Positions 1 to 9,289 of a DNA stretch of 64,000 nt are shown here, piece by piece. Origin of the DNA: RHLJ01 sp965247355 (GTDB lineage: Bacteria > Bacteroidota > Rhodothermia > Balneolales > Balneolaceae); assembly GCA_965247355.1 (NCBI GenBank), contig OZ252011.1, positions 992,001 through 1,056,000 of the forward strand, given 5' to 3'. How positions within the stretch are numbered: the first letter of the stretch is position 1; each line of letters opens with the position of its first letter. Position numbers and translations under genes: made by a program. The notes under the pieces are model-generated. The model did no database searches, had not been told where the DNA came from, and worked only from the letters and a program-made list of their open reading frames with translations.

Positions 1-157
1 GACAGATCCCGGAGTAAAAGGTGATACTGCACAAGGTGGATCAAAGCCTGCTACTCTTGATTCAGGTGCAGTTGTAAACGTGCCTTTATTTATTGCAGAA
101 GGCGAACAAATTAAAGTGGATACACGAACCGGAACCTACATTGAACGAGCTAAATAA
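1..157 (+). CDS. efp: Elongation factor P, C-terminal end (partial)
   Basis: The reading frame is open at the left edge of the window (first full codon at base 2) and stops at 155-157. It encodes about 51 residues beginning TDPGVKGDTAQGG and ending TRTGTYIERAK, which is the characteristic C-terminal OB-fold of elongation factor P (DPGVKGDT motif, VPLFI strand, final G-x-YxxR). EF-P binds between the ribosomal P and E sites and relieves stalling at polyproline. Only 7 bases separate it from accB, so the two are probably cotranscribed; efp next to accB/accC is a common arrangement. The modified loop residue lies outside the window. Confidence 0.93.
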   Translation, partial: TDPGVKGDTAQGGSKPATLDSGAVVNVPLFIAEGEQIKVDTRTGTYIERAK

Positions 158-164
158 TTGAATT

Positions 165-632
165 ATGGATTTAAAACAGATTAAAAAGATTCTTGACCTG
201 ATTGCCGAAAGTGAAGTTGATGAGGTTTCTATTGAAGAAGGCGATTTCAAAATCAAAGTAAAGAAAACGGGCACTGTTGAGCAGGTTACTTATACTCAAC
301 CTATGGCTCCGGCTGCACCGGTGGCACAGCCGGCAGCTCCAACATCCTCTGCTTCTCAGGAAGCTAGTGAGCCAGCCAAACCTGCTGCTACAGGCGATAC
401 AGTGAAATCCCCAATTGTTGGAACTTTTTATGAAGCTTCCTCACCTGATTCTGATCCATTTGTGAAAGTGGGAGATAAAGTTAGTAAAGGTGATACCCTT
501 TGTATTATTGAGGCTATGAAGATTATGAACGAAATTGAAGCCGAGTTCAGTGGAACAGTTCAGGAAATTCTTGTTTCTGATGCCACTCCGGTTGAATTTG
601 ACCAACCTTTGTTTACCATTAAAAAAGACTAA
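165..632 (+). CDS. accB: Acetyl-CoA carboxylase biotin carboxyl carrier protein
   Basis: This 155-residue protein carries biotin for acetyl-CoA carboxylase, the first committed step of fatty acid synthesis in the cytoplasm. The N-terminal helical segment (1-40) is followed by a Pro/Ala/Ser-rich flexible linker (about 45-75) and a C-terminal biotinyl domain (about 80-155). The biotin-accepting lysine is K119 in the EAMKIMNE motif. Length and layout are normal for AccB. The ATG lies 7 bases after efp and the gene ends 9 bases before accC, so efp-accB-accC-gcvH form a tight operon. The carboxyltransferase subunits are not in this window. Confidence 0.97.
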   Translation: MDLKQIKKILDLIAESEVDEVSIEEGDFKIKVKKTGTVEQVTYTQPMAPAAPVAQPAAPTSSASQEASEPAKPAATGDTVKSPIVGTFYEASSPDSDPFVKVGDKVSKGDTLCIIEAMKIMNEIEAEFSGTVQEILVSDATPVEFDQPLFTIKKD

Positions 633-641
633 GCGGCTTTC

Positions 642-1994
642 ATGTTTAAAAAAGTATTGATTGCCAACCGAGGTGAAATTGCATTACGAATTATCCGTAC
701 CTGTAAGGAATTAGGTATCAGCACGGTTGCAGTATATTCGACCGCCGATGCAGATAGCCTTCATGTGAAATTTGCAGATGAAGCGGTTTGTATTGGACCT
801 CCGGCAGGAAAGGAAAGTTATCTCAAAATTCAGAGTATTTTAGCCGCAGCAGAAATAACAGCTGCTGAAGCTATTCACCCGGGCTATGGATTCCTGGCTG
901 AAAATGCTGAGTTTTCCAGAATATGTGGTGAGCATGATATTAAATTCATTGGACCTTCACCTCATGCTATTAACTCTATGGGAGATAAAGCAGTAGCTAA
1001 AGCAACCATGATCAAGAATAAAGTCCCTGTTGTTCCTGGCAGTGATGGAGTTGTTGATAGCTATGAAGATGCGCGAAAAGTTTGTGAAGAGATCGGATTC
1101 CCGGTTATTATCAAAGCTTCTGCCGGTGGTGGCGGACGTGGTATGCGGGTGGTTCTGGAGGAATCAGAACTAAAAAAGAATTACGAAATGTGTCGTAATG
1201 AGGCAGAATCTGCCTTCAACAATCCGGAAGTTTATATCGAGCGTTTTGTACAGAATCCACATCACGTTGAAATTCAGATACTCGCTGATCAACATGGAAA
1301 CGCAATACACCTTGGAGAACGGGATTGTTCACTACAAAGGAGACATCAAAAGATTCTGGAAGAAGCACCTTCACCATTAGTTACTCCTGAACTTCGCGAA
1401 AAAATGGGGCTTGCTGCAGTAAACGCTGCTCTTTCTGTAAATTATGAGGGAGCTGGTACCGTCGAGTTTTTAGTGGATGATGATTTAAACTTCTACTTCA
1501 TGGAAATGAATACTCGAATTCAGGTTGAGCACCCAGTTACTGAGGAAGTTACCGGATACGATCTTATCGAAGAGCAGCTTAAAGTCGCTTATGGTGAAAG
1601 TATAAAAGACTATAAAGTCGAAATTAGCGGACATTCTATTGAATGCAGAATTAATGCTGAAGATCCGGAACATGGTTTTCGTCCTTCTGCTGGCGAAATC
1701 ACTGTATTCCATCCCCCTGGTGGACATGGAGTACGTTTAGATACGCATGCTTATTCTGGATACCGGATTCCTCCCTTTTACGACTCTATGATAGCCAAGC
1801 TGATTGTTACTGCCCCTACCAGGGAATTAGCTATCAAAAAAATGAGACGTGCTCTTCAGGAATTTATAATTGAAGGAGTTAAAACAACTATTCCATACCA
1901 TATTCAGTTAATGGACGATCCTAATTTTAACAAAGGATCCGTATCCACAAAATATTTAGAAACATCATTCGAATTTAAACCGGAGGCAAATTAA
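642..1994 (+). CDS. accC: Acetyl-CoA carboxylase biotin carboxylase subunit
   Basis: A 450-residue ATP-grasp enzyme that carboxylates the biotin of AccB using ATP and bicarbonate. The N-terminal Rossmann-like domain starts FKKVLIANRGEIALRIIR. The glycine-rich ATP lid GGGGRGMR is near residue 165, and the active-site block MEMNTRIQVEHPVTEEVTG is near residues 285-305. Length matches stand-alone biotin carboxylase rather than pyruvate or propionyl carboxylase fusions, and adjacency to accB supports the fatty-acid role. Its stop codon overlaps the gcvH start by one base (TAATG), indicating translational coupling. Confidence 0.97.
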   Translation: MFKKVLIANRGEIALRIIRTCKELGISTVAVYSTADADSLHVKFADEAVCIGPPAGKESYLKIQSILAAAEITAAEAIHPGYGFLAENAEFSRICGEHDIKFIGPSPHAINSMGDKAVAKATMIKNKVPVVPGSDGVVDSYEDARKVCEEIGFPVIIKASAGGGGRGMRVVLEESELKKNYEMCRNEAESAFNNPEVYIERFVQNPHHVEIQILADQHGNAIHLGERDCSLQRRHQKILEEAPSPLVTPELREKMGLAAVNAALSVNYEGAGTVEFLVDDDLNFYFMEMNTRIQVEHPVTEEVTGYDLIEEQLKVAYGESIKDYKVEISGHSIECRINAEDPEHGFRPSAGEITVFHPPGGHGVRLDTHAYSGYRIPPFYDSMIAKLIVTAPTRELAIKKMRRALQEFIIEGVKTTIPYHIQLMDDPNFNKGSVSTKYLETSFEFKPEAN

Positions 1995-2374
1995 TGAGCA
2001 CACCATCAGATCTGAAATACACCAAAGAACACGAATGGGTTAAAGATAATGGTGACGGAACTGCAACGATTGGCATCACTGAATTTGCTCAGGGCGAATT
2101 AGGTGACATCGTATTTGTAGAGCTGGAAGAACCTGGTTTTGATTTCTCGCAGGATGATGTTTTCGGAACAGTTGAAGCAGTAAAAACGGTATCTGAACTT
2201 TTTGCTCCTGTAGATGGTGAAATCGTTGAGCTTAATGAAGAGCTTGAAGACAATCCGGAGCTTGTTAATGATGATCCGTATGGTGATGGCTGGATGATCA
2301 AAATTAAAGTAAGCGACGCTTCTCAGCTCGAAGAGCTACTTAGCGCAGATGAATACGACGAATTAACCTCTTAA
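1994..2374 (+). CDS. gcvH: Glycine cleavage system H protein
   Basis: A 126-residue lipoyl carrier that shuttles the aminomethyl group between the P, T and L proteins of the glycine cleavage system. The N-terminus (LKYTKEHEWVK) and the lipoylation loop GTVEAVKTVSELFAP are diagnostic; K64 is the expected lipoylated lysine. The start codon overlaps the accC stop, an unusual pairing of a lipoyl protein with biotin-dependent carboxylase genes. The other gcv genes are not nearby. H proteins can also act in lipoate relay, so a glycine-cleavage role is inferred from the family. Confidence 0.96.
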   Translation: MSTPSDLKYTKEHEWVKDNGDGTATIGITEFAQGELGDIVFVELEEPGFDFSQDDVFGTVEAVKTVSELFAPVDGEIVELNEELEDNPELVNDDPYGDGWMIKIKVSDASQLEELLSADEYDELTS

Positions 2375-2392
2375 ATTTCCGGTCAAAACTTA

Positions 2393-3940
2393 ATGAGTCG
2401 ACATAGCGAATGGATTTTAATCCTTGATTACGGTTCTCAATTCACCCAATTAATTGCTCGTCGGCTCCGCGAGTTTAACATCTACTGCGAAATTCATCCC
2501 TTTAATGTATCACTGGATACTGTTTCTACTCCCAAACCAAAAGGAGTAATCCTTTCAGGGGGTCCCATGAGTGTTAATGATGATGGAGCTCCACATCTTC
2601 AAACTGATATTTTTGACTGGGATGTACCTATTCTGGGAGTTTGTTACGGTCTACAACTTCTTGCTCATACAGAAATTCCTGGTAGCGTTGAGAAAGCCGA
2701 GAAACGTGAATATGGACGTGCACATTTGATTATTGATAACTCTGCAGATCTTTTAAAAGGAATTGAAGACGGAGCAGTGGTCTGGATGAGTCATGGTGAT
2801 CATATTCATGAACTTCCCTCCTCTTACGAGATTATTGGACACACCGCTAATGCGGATGTCGCAGCTGTCCGACATCTTGAAAATCACATCTATGGAGTAC
2901 AGTTTCATCCGGAAGTTGCACATACTGAATGTGGTAAGCAGATTCTTAAAAACTTTGCACTGGACATCTGTGGACTTTCAGGTGATTGGACTGCCGCTTC
3001 CTTTATTGATGAACAAATTGAAGCAATACGAGCTAAAGTAGGCTCAGACAAGGTGTTATGTGCCCTTTCAGGAGGTGTGGATTCTACGGTAGTTGCTACC
3101 TTAATTCATAAGGCAATTGGAGATCAACTGGAATGTGTATTTGTTGACAATGGACTTTTAAGGAAAGATGAATTTGAAGATGTACTCCATCTTTATACCC
3201 GCGACCTGCATCTACCGGTAAAAGGTGTTGATGCTTCTGAATTATTTTTAGATCGACTTACTGGTGTCTCAGATCCGGAGAAAAAGCGTAAAATCATCGG
3301 AAATACATTTATCGACGTTTTCGATGAAGAAATTGGTGGCCAATCTGAGTTTAAATATCTGGCTCAAGGAACCCTCTACCCGGATGTAATTGAAAGTGTA
3401 TCCTTTAAAGGTCCTTCTGCTACTATAAAGTCGCATCACAATGTTGGCGGACTTCCGGAAAAGATGAAGCTCGACTTGATTGAGCCAGTCCGGGAACTTT
3501 TTAAAGATGAAGTTAGAGTGGTTGGACGTGAGCTCGGCATCCCTGAGCATTTTATTGCGCGACATCCATTTCCTGGTCCTGGTTTAGGAATTAGGGTTCT
3601 TGGTGAATTGAGTAAAGAAAAACTCGATTTGCTACGTGATGCAGATAAAATTTTTATTGATGAGCTAAAAGCCAATCATTTATACAATGAGGTATGGCAA
3701 GCTCTGGTTGTTCTTCTTCCGGTACAAAGTGTTGGAGTTATGGGTGATGAACGTACTTATGAATTTACAGCTGCAATTCGTGCTGTCACTAGTCTGGATG
3801 GAATGACCGCAGACTGGGTGCATCTTCCCTATGATTTTCTGGCTCATGTTTCTAACCGAATTATTAATGAGGTTAAAGGAATTAACCGGGTAGTGTATGA
3901 TATCAGTTCTAAACCACCGGCAACCATTGAATGGGAATAA
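2393..3940 (+). CDS. guaA: GMP synthase (glutamine-hydrolysing)
   Basis: A 515-residue enzyme converting XMP, glutamine and ATP to GMP. The class I glutamine amidotransferase domain (about 8-195) has the nucleophile C84 in GVCYGLQLLAH and the downstream QFHPEVAHT His/Glu pair. The ATP-pyrophosphatase domain carries the P-loop LSGGVDSTVVA, and the C-terminal dimerisation domain ends KPPATIEWE, the classic GuaA C-terminus. The start is 18 bases after gcvH, so it may share that transcript. A weak GAACT/AGTTC hairpin with a T-rich loop follows the stop at 3947-3963 but is not a convincing terminator. Confidence 0.97.
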   Translation: MSRHSEWILILDYGSQFTQLIARRLREFNIYCEIHPFNVSLDTVSTPKPKGVILSGGPMSVNDDGAPHLQTDIFDWDVPILGVCYGLQLLAHTEIPGSVEKAEKREYGRAHLIIDNSADLLKGIEDGAVVWMSHGDHIHELPSSYEIIGHTANADVAAVRHLENHIYGVQFHPEVAHTECGKQILKNFALDICGLSGDWTAASFIDEQIEAIRAKVGSDKVLCALSGGVDSTVVATLIHKAIGDQLECVFVDNGLLRKDEFEDVLHLYTRDLHLPVKGVDASELFLDRLTGVSDPEKKRKIIGNTFIDVFDEEIGGQSEFKYLAQGTLYPDVIESVSFKGPSATIKSHHNVGGLPEKMKLDLIEPVRELFKDEVRVVGRELGIPEHFIARHPFPGPGLGIRVLGELSKEKLDLLRDADKIFIDELKANHLYNEVWQALVVLLPVQSVGVMGDERTYEFTAAIRAVTSLDGMTADWVHLPYDFLAHVSNRIINEVKGINRVVYDISSKPPATIEWE

Positions 3941-3996
3941 TTCAGCGAACTTTTTTTGAGTTCCAAAGTTATAGAGAGAAACCCTACATTTAATTC

Positions 3997-5733
3997 ATGA
4001 AAAAAGCGTTACTACTTACATTTTTTACTCTTACCGTTTTCTGTACTGCTAATGCACAGACTTTTGAAAACGGACTTTCACTCTACGAACAAGGAGATTA
4101 CGAACGTGCAGCGCGAATCCTCCAGCAATCAAATGAACCAGAAGCTATTCTCTTTACCGGAAAGAGTTATTTCGCTTTAAATAATTATCTACTGGCCATT
4201 CACTATTTAAATAAGATTTCAGAAAATTCTTCTCCAGAAATTGCTCAGGAAGCTCAATACACTGCCGCTTTAGCATATTTCCAACTGGACGATTTTGCAA
4301 AATCTCTGGATATACTTAATTCGCTTTCCAATGCCCGCCCGGCTTCTTCTACTACTAGAGCTGCGTTAACTTACTATGATCAAATCTTAAGTTATCTCAC
4401 TTTAAAGCAGCGTCGCGAAGTATTCAGAGAGTCCGTTTTCGATGAGGTTAGGCTGGATATTCTTGAATCGTCGATTGGTTTAGTAAAATATAGCTCAGCA
4501 GTTTCTTTATTGAATCTATTTAAGCGCTCAGTGCCCTCTTCAGATCCACTTCGCTTAAATAGAATTGAAACGCTATTGGCAGATTCTGTTTCTTACATGC
4601 AACGGTATAACCCTAATCGCGTTGTTCAATCACCCAAAGGGATATCTTACAATATTGGTGTGGTGCTTCCCGAATTTGAGTATGAGGCTCCTGAATATGA
4701 AATACCACAACACCTGTACTTTGGAATTCAGCTGGCTGTTGAAGAATTTAATAGTGAGAATGCTGATCAGAAAGCTTTCATTACGTTCAGAAATACAAAT
4801 GATGCCTTATCTAATTCAGAGGCAATTGTGAATGACCTTGTATGGAATGAAGATGTTGACTTCATTATGGGGCCGCTTTTTTCCGGGGTAGCTAAAGAGT
4901 TTTCTAATCTTGCAGAAGAGTATGAAGTACCTATGCTTCTCCCCCTAGCTAACGCTGACAGCCTCGATTTATATAATGACTATGTTTTCCAACTTAACCC
5001 TTCTTTTGCTACTCAGGGAAAAGTAATGGCCAATTATGCAGTGAATAATCTTGGTTATGATACACTTGGGGTTATTGCTGAAAAAGGTTCCCTTGGCGAC
5101 CCAGCTGCACGATCTTTTGTTCATGAAGCTGAACGCAATGGAGCTTTGGTAGAATATTACTTTGTGGAGAATCTTGAAGAATACGGATATGATATTCGGG
5201 ATTATACTCAATTCTTTACTACCGATACTCTGGATAGCGTAGATATGGTTGAAGCTGTTTATGCTCCCTTTACTGGCACTGTGGCTGCTACGTTGGTTGA
5301 ATCAATGCTAACTGATTTAGAAGCAATGAGAAGTACGGTAGCCATTTTGGGATCAGAAGAATGGATGAATGTAAATTTGGAAGATCGCAGACTAGACGAT
5401 ACCGAGCTCTATTTCACTGAGTCTTTTAATGTTGATACAGGTTCAGTTAAAGCAAATACCTTTGCTTCTTCATTCAGATTGCGGTTCAGCACCCAGCCAA
5501 ATCAGTTTGCATATATTGGTTATGATGCGGCTAATGTTGTTCTTGAAACATTAAAACGAGTGAAAAATCCAGCCTATTTAAGAAACGCCCTGAAAGATCT
5601 GAATAACTATGAAGGAATGAGCACGCGTGTTAGTTTCAGAGGTACTCATGTTAATCATGAGATCAGGATAAAGCGAATGCCTCGTGAATCCGATCTTTTA
5701 GAAGATATATCAGAAGATTCAATTGATAGATAG
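3997..5733 (+). CDS. TPR plus periplasmic-binding-fold protein (LpoA-like layout)
   Basis: A 578-residue exported protein. The signal peptide (1-20, ending ANA-Q) is followed by TPR-like helices (about 25-200) and a C-terminal type 1 periplasmic-binding fold (about 215-570; YNIGVVLPEFEYE start, DFIMGPLFSGVAKEFS, QFAYIGYDAANVV). TPR followed by a Leu/Ile/Val-binding fold is the layout of LpoA-type activators of penicillin-binding proteins; solute binding for an ABC transporter is the alternative, but no permease genes are adjacent. It converges with mltG, a peptidoglycan enzyme, only 8 bases away, which weakly favours a cell-wall role. Function is inferred from architecture only. Confidence 0.72.
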   Translation: MKKALLLTFFTLTVFCTANAQTFENGLSLYEQGDYERAARILQQSNEPEAILFTGKSYFALNNYLLAIHYLNKISENSSPEIAQEAQYTAALAYFQLDDFAKSLDILNSLSNARPASSTTRAALTYYDQILSYLTLKQRREVFRESVFDEVRLDILESSIGLVKYSSAVSLLNLFKRSVPSSDPLRLNRIETLLADSVSYMQRYNPNRVVQSPKGISYNIGVVLPEFEYEAPEYEIPQHLYFGIQLAVEEFNSENADQKAFITFRNTNDALSNSEAIVNDLVWNEDVDFIMGPLFSGVAKEFSNLAEEYEVPMLLPLANADSLDLYNDYVFQLNPSFATQGKVMANYAVNNLGYDTLGVIAEKGSLGDPAARSFVHEAERNGALVEYYFVENLEEYGYDIRDYTQFFTTDTLDSVDMVEAVYAPFTGTVAATLVESMLTDLEAMRSTVAILGSEEWMNVNLEDRRLDDTELYFTESFNVDTGSVKANTFASSFRLRFSTQPNQFAYIGYDAANVVLETLKRVKNPAYLRNALKDLNNYEGMSTRVSFRGTHVNHEIRIKRMPRESDLLEDISEDSIDR

Positions 5734-5741
5734 CTTAGCTA

Positions 5742-6812
5742 TTAATTTAGAGCACCCTCGGCTTCACGTTGACGCTTTATTCGGTATTGCTGACGTAACC
5801 AACGCCTCCATTTCTCACTTTCAATTTGATGCTCTTCGAACGTACGGGTAAAAATATGCCCGCCTTCAGGATTTGCTACCATATAAATATAATCGTGTTG
5901 CTGAGGAAATACGGAGGCTTCAATAGTTGAAAGACTTGGGTTCGTAATTGGGCCAGGTGGTAATCCCTTTCTTAAGTAGGTGTTATAAGGATGATTAAAT
6001 TGGTAATCTTCAAATAAGAGCCTGCGCCTTTCTCCTAAGGCAAAATTAATAGTTGGATCAGCCTGAAGTCTCATTCCTCGATTAAACCGGTTCCAGTATA
6101 ATCCACTAATGATAGACTTCTCTTCCTCGATATTGGCTTCCCATTCAACAATAGACGCCATAATCAAGGCTTCATTAATTGTTAAATTCTTTTGATTTAC
6201 TTCCTCACTAAATCGATCAACAACCTGAGTATTAAACTCACGAAGTACACGACGAACCACATCTTTTGGTGAGCTTGTCCAGTACATCAAATAAGTCTCA
6301 GGAAGCATCCTCCCAAATAAATCTTCCGGCGTTAGATTCAGGTCTTCCAAAAATACACTATCACTAAAAAGTTCCAGCATTTGTTCTTTAGACACATCAA
6401 TTTGATTGCTTATCGACTCAGCAAACCTTTCCTGATTAATACCAGGTAAAATTACTACTGGAACTGGGTCCTGAATTCCACGTGCGAGCTTAGATAGGAG
6501 TACTTCATAGGAATATTCCCCTTCCAGATTGTAGCTTCCTTTTTTGAAGTTTCTCCAACCCAACATTCTTGCAGACCATTCTAACTCTTCGGGACTAAAA
6601 TTCACTTCCAATGAATCAAGTGCATAGGAAAGTTCTTCCAGACTAGTTCTATCAGGAATGATCAATCTTAGTTCATTTTGTACAGTGATCGCACTCCCTG
6701 ATGACAATCTGAATTGCCTTGAACCAAAAGTGGCCAGGAATAAAAAAAGAAAAGTAATTGCTCCGATCAGGAGCTCACTTTTATTAATTGATAAAGAGCT
6801 TTTCAAATTCAT
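5742..6812 (-). CDS. mltG: Endolytic murein transglycosylase MltG (YceG family)
   Basis: A 356-residue inner-membrane protein that cleaves nascent glycan strands in the periplasm. One N-terminal membrane segment (about 15-30) is followed by a LysM-like region and the YceG catalytic domain. The expected catalytic glutamate is E223 in ASIVEWEA, and the LQADPT motif (249-254) and LPPGPITNP block (284-292) are the family hallmarks. The C-terminus ends in a basic tail. No strong Shine-Dalgarno precedes the ATG. It is transcribed towards the TPR/binding-fold gene and stands alone on its strand. Confidence 0.95.
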   Translation of the reverse strand: MNLKSSLSINKSELLIGAITFLFLFLATFGSRQFRLSSGSAITVQNELRLIIPDRTSLEELSYALDSLEVNFSPEELEWSARMLGWRNFKKGSYNLEGEYSYEVLLSKLARGIQDPVPVVILPGINQERFAESISNQIDVSKEQMLELFSDSVFLEDLNLTPEDLFGRMLPETYLMYWTSSPKDVVRRVLREFNTQVVDRFSEEVNQKNLTINEALIMASIVEWEANIEEEKSIISGLYWNRFNRGMRLQADPTINFALGERRRLLFEDYQFNHPYNTYLRKGLPPGPITNPSLSTIEASVFPQQHDYIYMVANPEGGHIFTRTFEEHQIESEKWRRWLRQQYRIKRQREAEGALN

Positions 6813-7151
6813 TGTGATAAGATACCATTCTTCTAAAAAAAGAAAATTATATCCGAAACATTACATTTTCTATGGCGTAATCAGCCATCGAAGAGCAAAC
6901 GAGCTTTTGGATGCTGCAAAGCACCAAATGCCCTAAAGAAAAAACCCGAACTTTGACCGGTTCGGGTTTCTTTTTTTAAACTAGAAATATTCTTTAGTAC
7001 GTAGGGTTCAAACCAATTCATAAAATAGAAAACCCTCAATCATCTAGGCAAGTTTTATCAGATTCAACTCTGTTAAAGTCTCACACGAAGCCAACATTTG
7101 TACTATGATTCAGCTGAGAGATGCCAAATCATGTAATACAAAGCTAGCTTG
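6813..7151. other. Intergenic stretch between mltG and the SpoIIE gene
   Basis: This 339-base gap lies between the start of mltG and the end of the minus-strand phosphatase gene. Its only clear element is a strong bidirectional terminator-like hairpin at 6942-6977. On the plus strand a short open frame ends at 6936, six bases before that hairpin (last residues ANELLDAAKHQMP), but it extends back into mltG and I see no gene start. Bases 6980-7151 show no tRNA, ORF or repeat that I could recognise. Confidence 0.55.
6942..6977. terminator. Bidirectional intrinsic terminator
   Basis: A perfect 10-bp stem, AAACCCGAAC at 6942-6951 pairing with GTTCGGGTTT at 6960-6969, encloses an 8-base loop. It is followed by a run of T on the plus strand and preceded by a run of A (T on the minus strand). 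On the minus strand it lies about 175 bases after the SpoIIE-type gene and would end that transcript before mltG. Confidence 0.8.
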
Positions 7152-9200
7152 CTATTTTGCCTTCATTACTACGATGGTAACATCATCTTCCTGACGAGCC
7201 TTTCCTAGCCATTCATCGCGAAAGTTTTTTAGCTCGTTTAATATTTCTTCCGCAGAATTACCGGAGATCCCTTTTAACTTCTCTCCTATCATTTCTACCC
7301 CGAGCTGCTCTCTTTTCTCGTTAAATAATTCCATAAGACCATCGCTAAAAAGTAGAAACACATCTCCGGATTGTAGTTTATGTTCGGTTTCTATGTAAGG
7401 GAAGTGAGGACTACTGCCAAGTGGCATCGCTTTTTGAAGTACTTCTTCTACGGTACCAGTTTCTGCGCGATATATCAAAGATGGAGGCATCCCAGCAGAA
7501 CTAAACTTTATATGATTTTCTTTACATCTTAAAAGCATTAAACCCATGTACATCATTTTGATATTCATGTTTTTAATGCCGGATGACATTTTTTTAATTA
7601 TTTCTACATTATTATGATCGTTTACCAGCGAATGGAAATAACTTTTTGCAGTTGCTACTACAATACCTGCTTTCATTCCGTGTCCGGTTGCATCTCCTAA
7701 AGCAACTGTGAGTTCACCCCTTTTAGAAAGACTGAAGTCGTAGTAATCCCCTCCCACTTCCTGTGATGGTTCCATAAAAGCAGCAATATCCCAAAATTCA
7801 GTATCCGGAATTTTGGTGGGAAGCATAGAAATTTGAAGTGCACGTGCTTCTTCCAATTCCGCTGTCTTTCTTTGATTTTCGCGTTCCAGAATTTTTTGCT
7901 CTATTTCCTTTGCTTTACTTCTTCTTTCCTGCTCAATTGATCGCTCAGAAAGGTGTTTTACTTCCAGATATTTGTACTCGAGTTTAGTTTGAGCTTTTGC
8001 GAAATCTTTGAGAAGGTAAGCTGAAACTGAGAATACGAAAAATGAAGTGGCCCAAAGGTTATCGAACAAAGCAAATTTTTCCCAATAAAAATCAGAAAAA
8101 TATTTGGTAGAATAGATTATCCAAACGATATAAATAACAAAGCCCCAAATCAAAATCCCAACGTGCTCTTTTAATTTGAATTGAAGGATAGTATAAATAC
8201 GGGCAACTTCAATTAAGATAAGCAGACTAAAGAGAGCAAATAACTGATTGAGCAAAAGCCACTCAGAAAACCATCCAATCAGAATAAGTATTCCGATTAT
8301 TAAAAATAAACTAAGTTGGACGGGCGTAGAGTTTTTCAGAAAAGAGTAGCTGAATTTTAGCAAACCGATCAATGCTGCAAGCCACGACACATATCCCCAT
8401 TTCTGAACAGTAACAACTAAATCCGGAGAATCACTAAAAACATGAATATTTGAAAACAATACAAAAAGGGTAATACCACCAGCAAATAAAACAAAATAGA
8501 GGTTCTTTTCACCTGCCGGATAGAAAATCAAAAACATGAAGTGAACTAATGTTAATGCCCCTAATAAACCTAAGAGTATTAAATAAGAATAATCAGAGGC
8601 AGGTCTATTCGATATTAAGGCATTTCTCTCCGCAGATGATACTGCTAACATAAAGCCCGGAGAAATTCCATATTTAATAAAATCTTCAACTCTATGATTA
8701 CTGTACCTTAAACTTAATACATGAATACTTGTATCCCGGAATTGAACAATAAATGAGTTTGCAGCTTTTGATGAAATATGATCTCCTTCAAGAATAGAAA
8801 ATGTTCCTATTCTAAACTGAAGTTCATCATTTAAATAAACCTGAGATGCTCCATTGTGTTCTTTGAAGTGCAGTAATAGTGGTTTATTAACCAGTGCGGA
8901 ATCAACTTTAACATTGAGTTTAAACCACCCATATCCTTCCCATTCAAGAACTTCCAGAGACGTAGAATCGAGCAAAGAACTAACCTCTTCCCAATCTTCA
9001 AAAATATAATCTCCTTCAATCCATCTGAAATTATCTCCAGAAGTACCTCTCCATCCTTCTGAAAAAATAATCTCATCATTATTATTGAGCATTGATTGAG
9101 TTAGCTCTATAGTACTTTGTGCGAATGTATTACCTCCAGTCAAAAACTGAAGGACTATACCCGCTAAAAAAATATGAATGTATTTTGCCCTGAAAATCAC
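7152..9200 (-). CDS. 7TM-DISM receptor with SpoIIE/RsbU PP2C phosphatase domain
   Basis: A 682-residue sensor phosphatase. A signal peptide (1-28) leads to an extracellular 7TMR-DISM-type beta-rich sensor (about 35-190), then seven predicted membrane helices (about 200-400), a charged coiled coil (about 405-460) and a C-terminal SpoIIE-type PP2C domain. That domain has QEVGGDYYDFSLS, GDATGHGMKAG and LFSDGLMEL, containing the metal-binding aspartates and glycines. Such proteins dephosphorylate anti-anti-sigma factors in partner-switching regulation after sensing an external ligand. No anti-sigma or STAS gene is adjacent, so the target is unknown. Domain reading is firm; the pathway is inferred. 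Confidence 0.9.
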   Translation of the reverse strand: MIFRAKYIHIFLAGIVLQFLTGGNTFAQSTIELTQSMLNNNDEIIFSEGWRGTSGDNFRWIEGDYIFEDWEEVSSLLDSTSLEVLEWEGYGWFKLNVKVDSALVNKPLLLHFKEHNGASQVYLNDELQFRIGTFSILEGDHISSKAANSFIVQFRDTSIHVLSLRYSNHRVEDFIKYGISPGFMLAVSSAERNALISNRPASDYSYLILLGLLGALTLVHFMFLIFYPAGEKNLYFVLFAGGITLFVLFSNIHVFSDSPDLVVTVQKWGYVSWLAALIGLLKFSYSFLKNSTPVQLSLFLIIGILILIGWFSEWLLLNQLFALFSLLILIEVARIYTILQFKLKEHVGILIWGFVIYIVWIIYSTKYFSDFYWEKFALFDNLWATSFFVFSVSAYLLKDFAKAQTKLEYKYLEVKHLSERSIEQERRSKAKEIEQKILERENQRKTAELEEARALQISMLPTKIPDTEFWDIAAFMEPSQEVGGDYYDFSLSKRGELTVALGDATGHGMKAGIVVATAKSYFHSLVNDHNNVEIIKKMSSGIKNMNIKMMYMGLMLLRCKENHIKFSSAGMPPSLIYRAETGTVEEVLQKAMPLGSSPHFPYIETEHKLQSGDVFLLFSDGLMELFNEKREQLGVEMIGEKLKGISGNSAEEILNELKNFRDEWLGKARQEDDVTIVVMKAK

Positions 9201-9289
9201 TTAGAGAATTCTGCCTTTATAAAATGTGACGATAAAAAACATACAATAGTTTGACTAAAAAATGACATAAAAGTTACGATTTCAATCAA

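Noticed and set aside
3947..3963. Small hairpin GAACT/AGTTC after guaA as a terminator
   Set aside because: Only five base pairs with T-rich loop and no T tract; too weak.
6658..6936. Plus-strand open frame of 92 codons ending before the terminator
   Set aside because: It overlaps the 5' half of mltG antisense and has no clear start or family; only its last codons lie in the gap.
6995..7030. GGGTTCAAACC-like T-arm sequence suggesting a tRNA
   Set aside because: The flanking bases do not form a T stem, and no acceptor or anticodon stem could be found.
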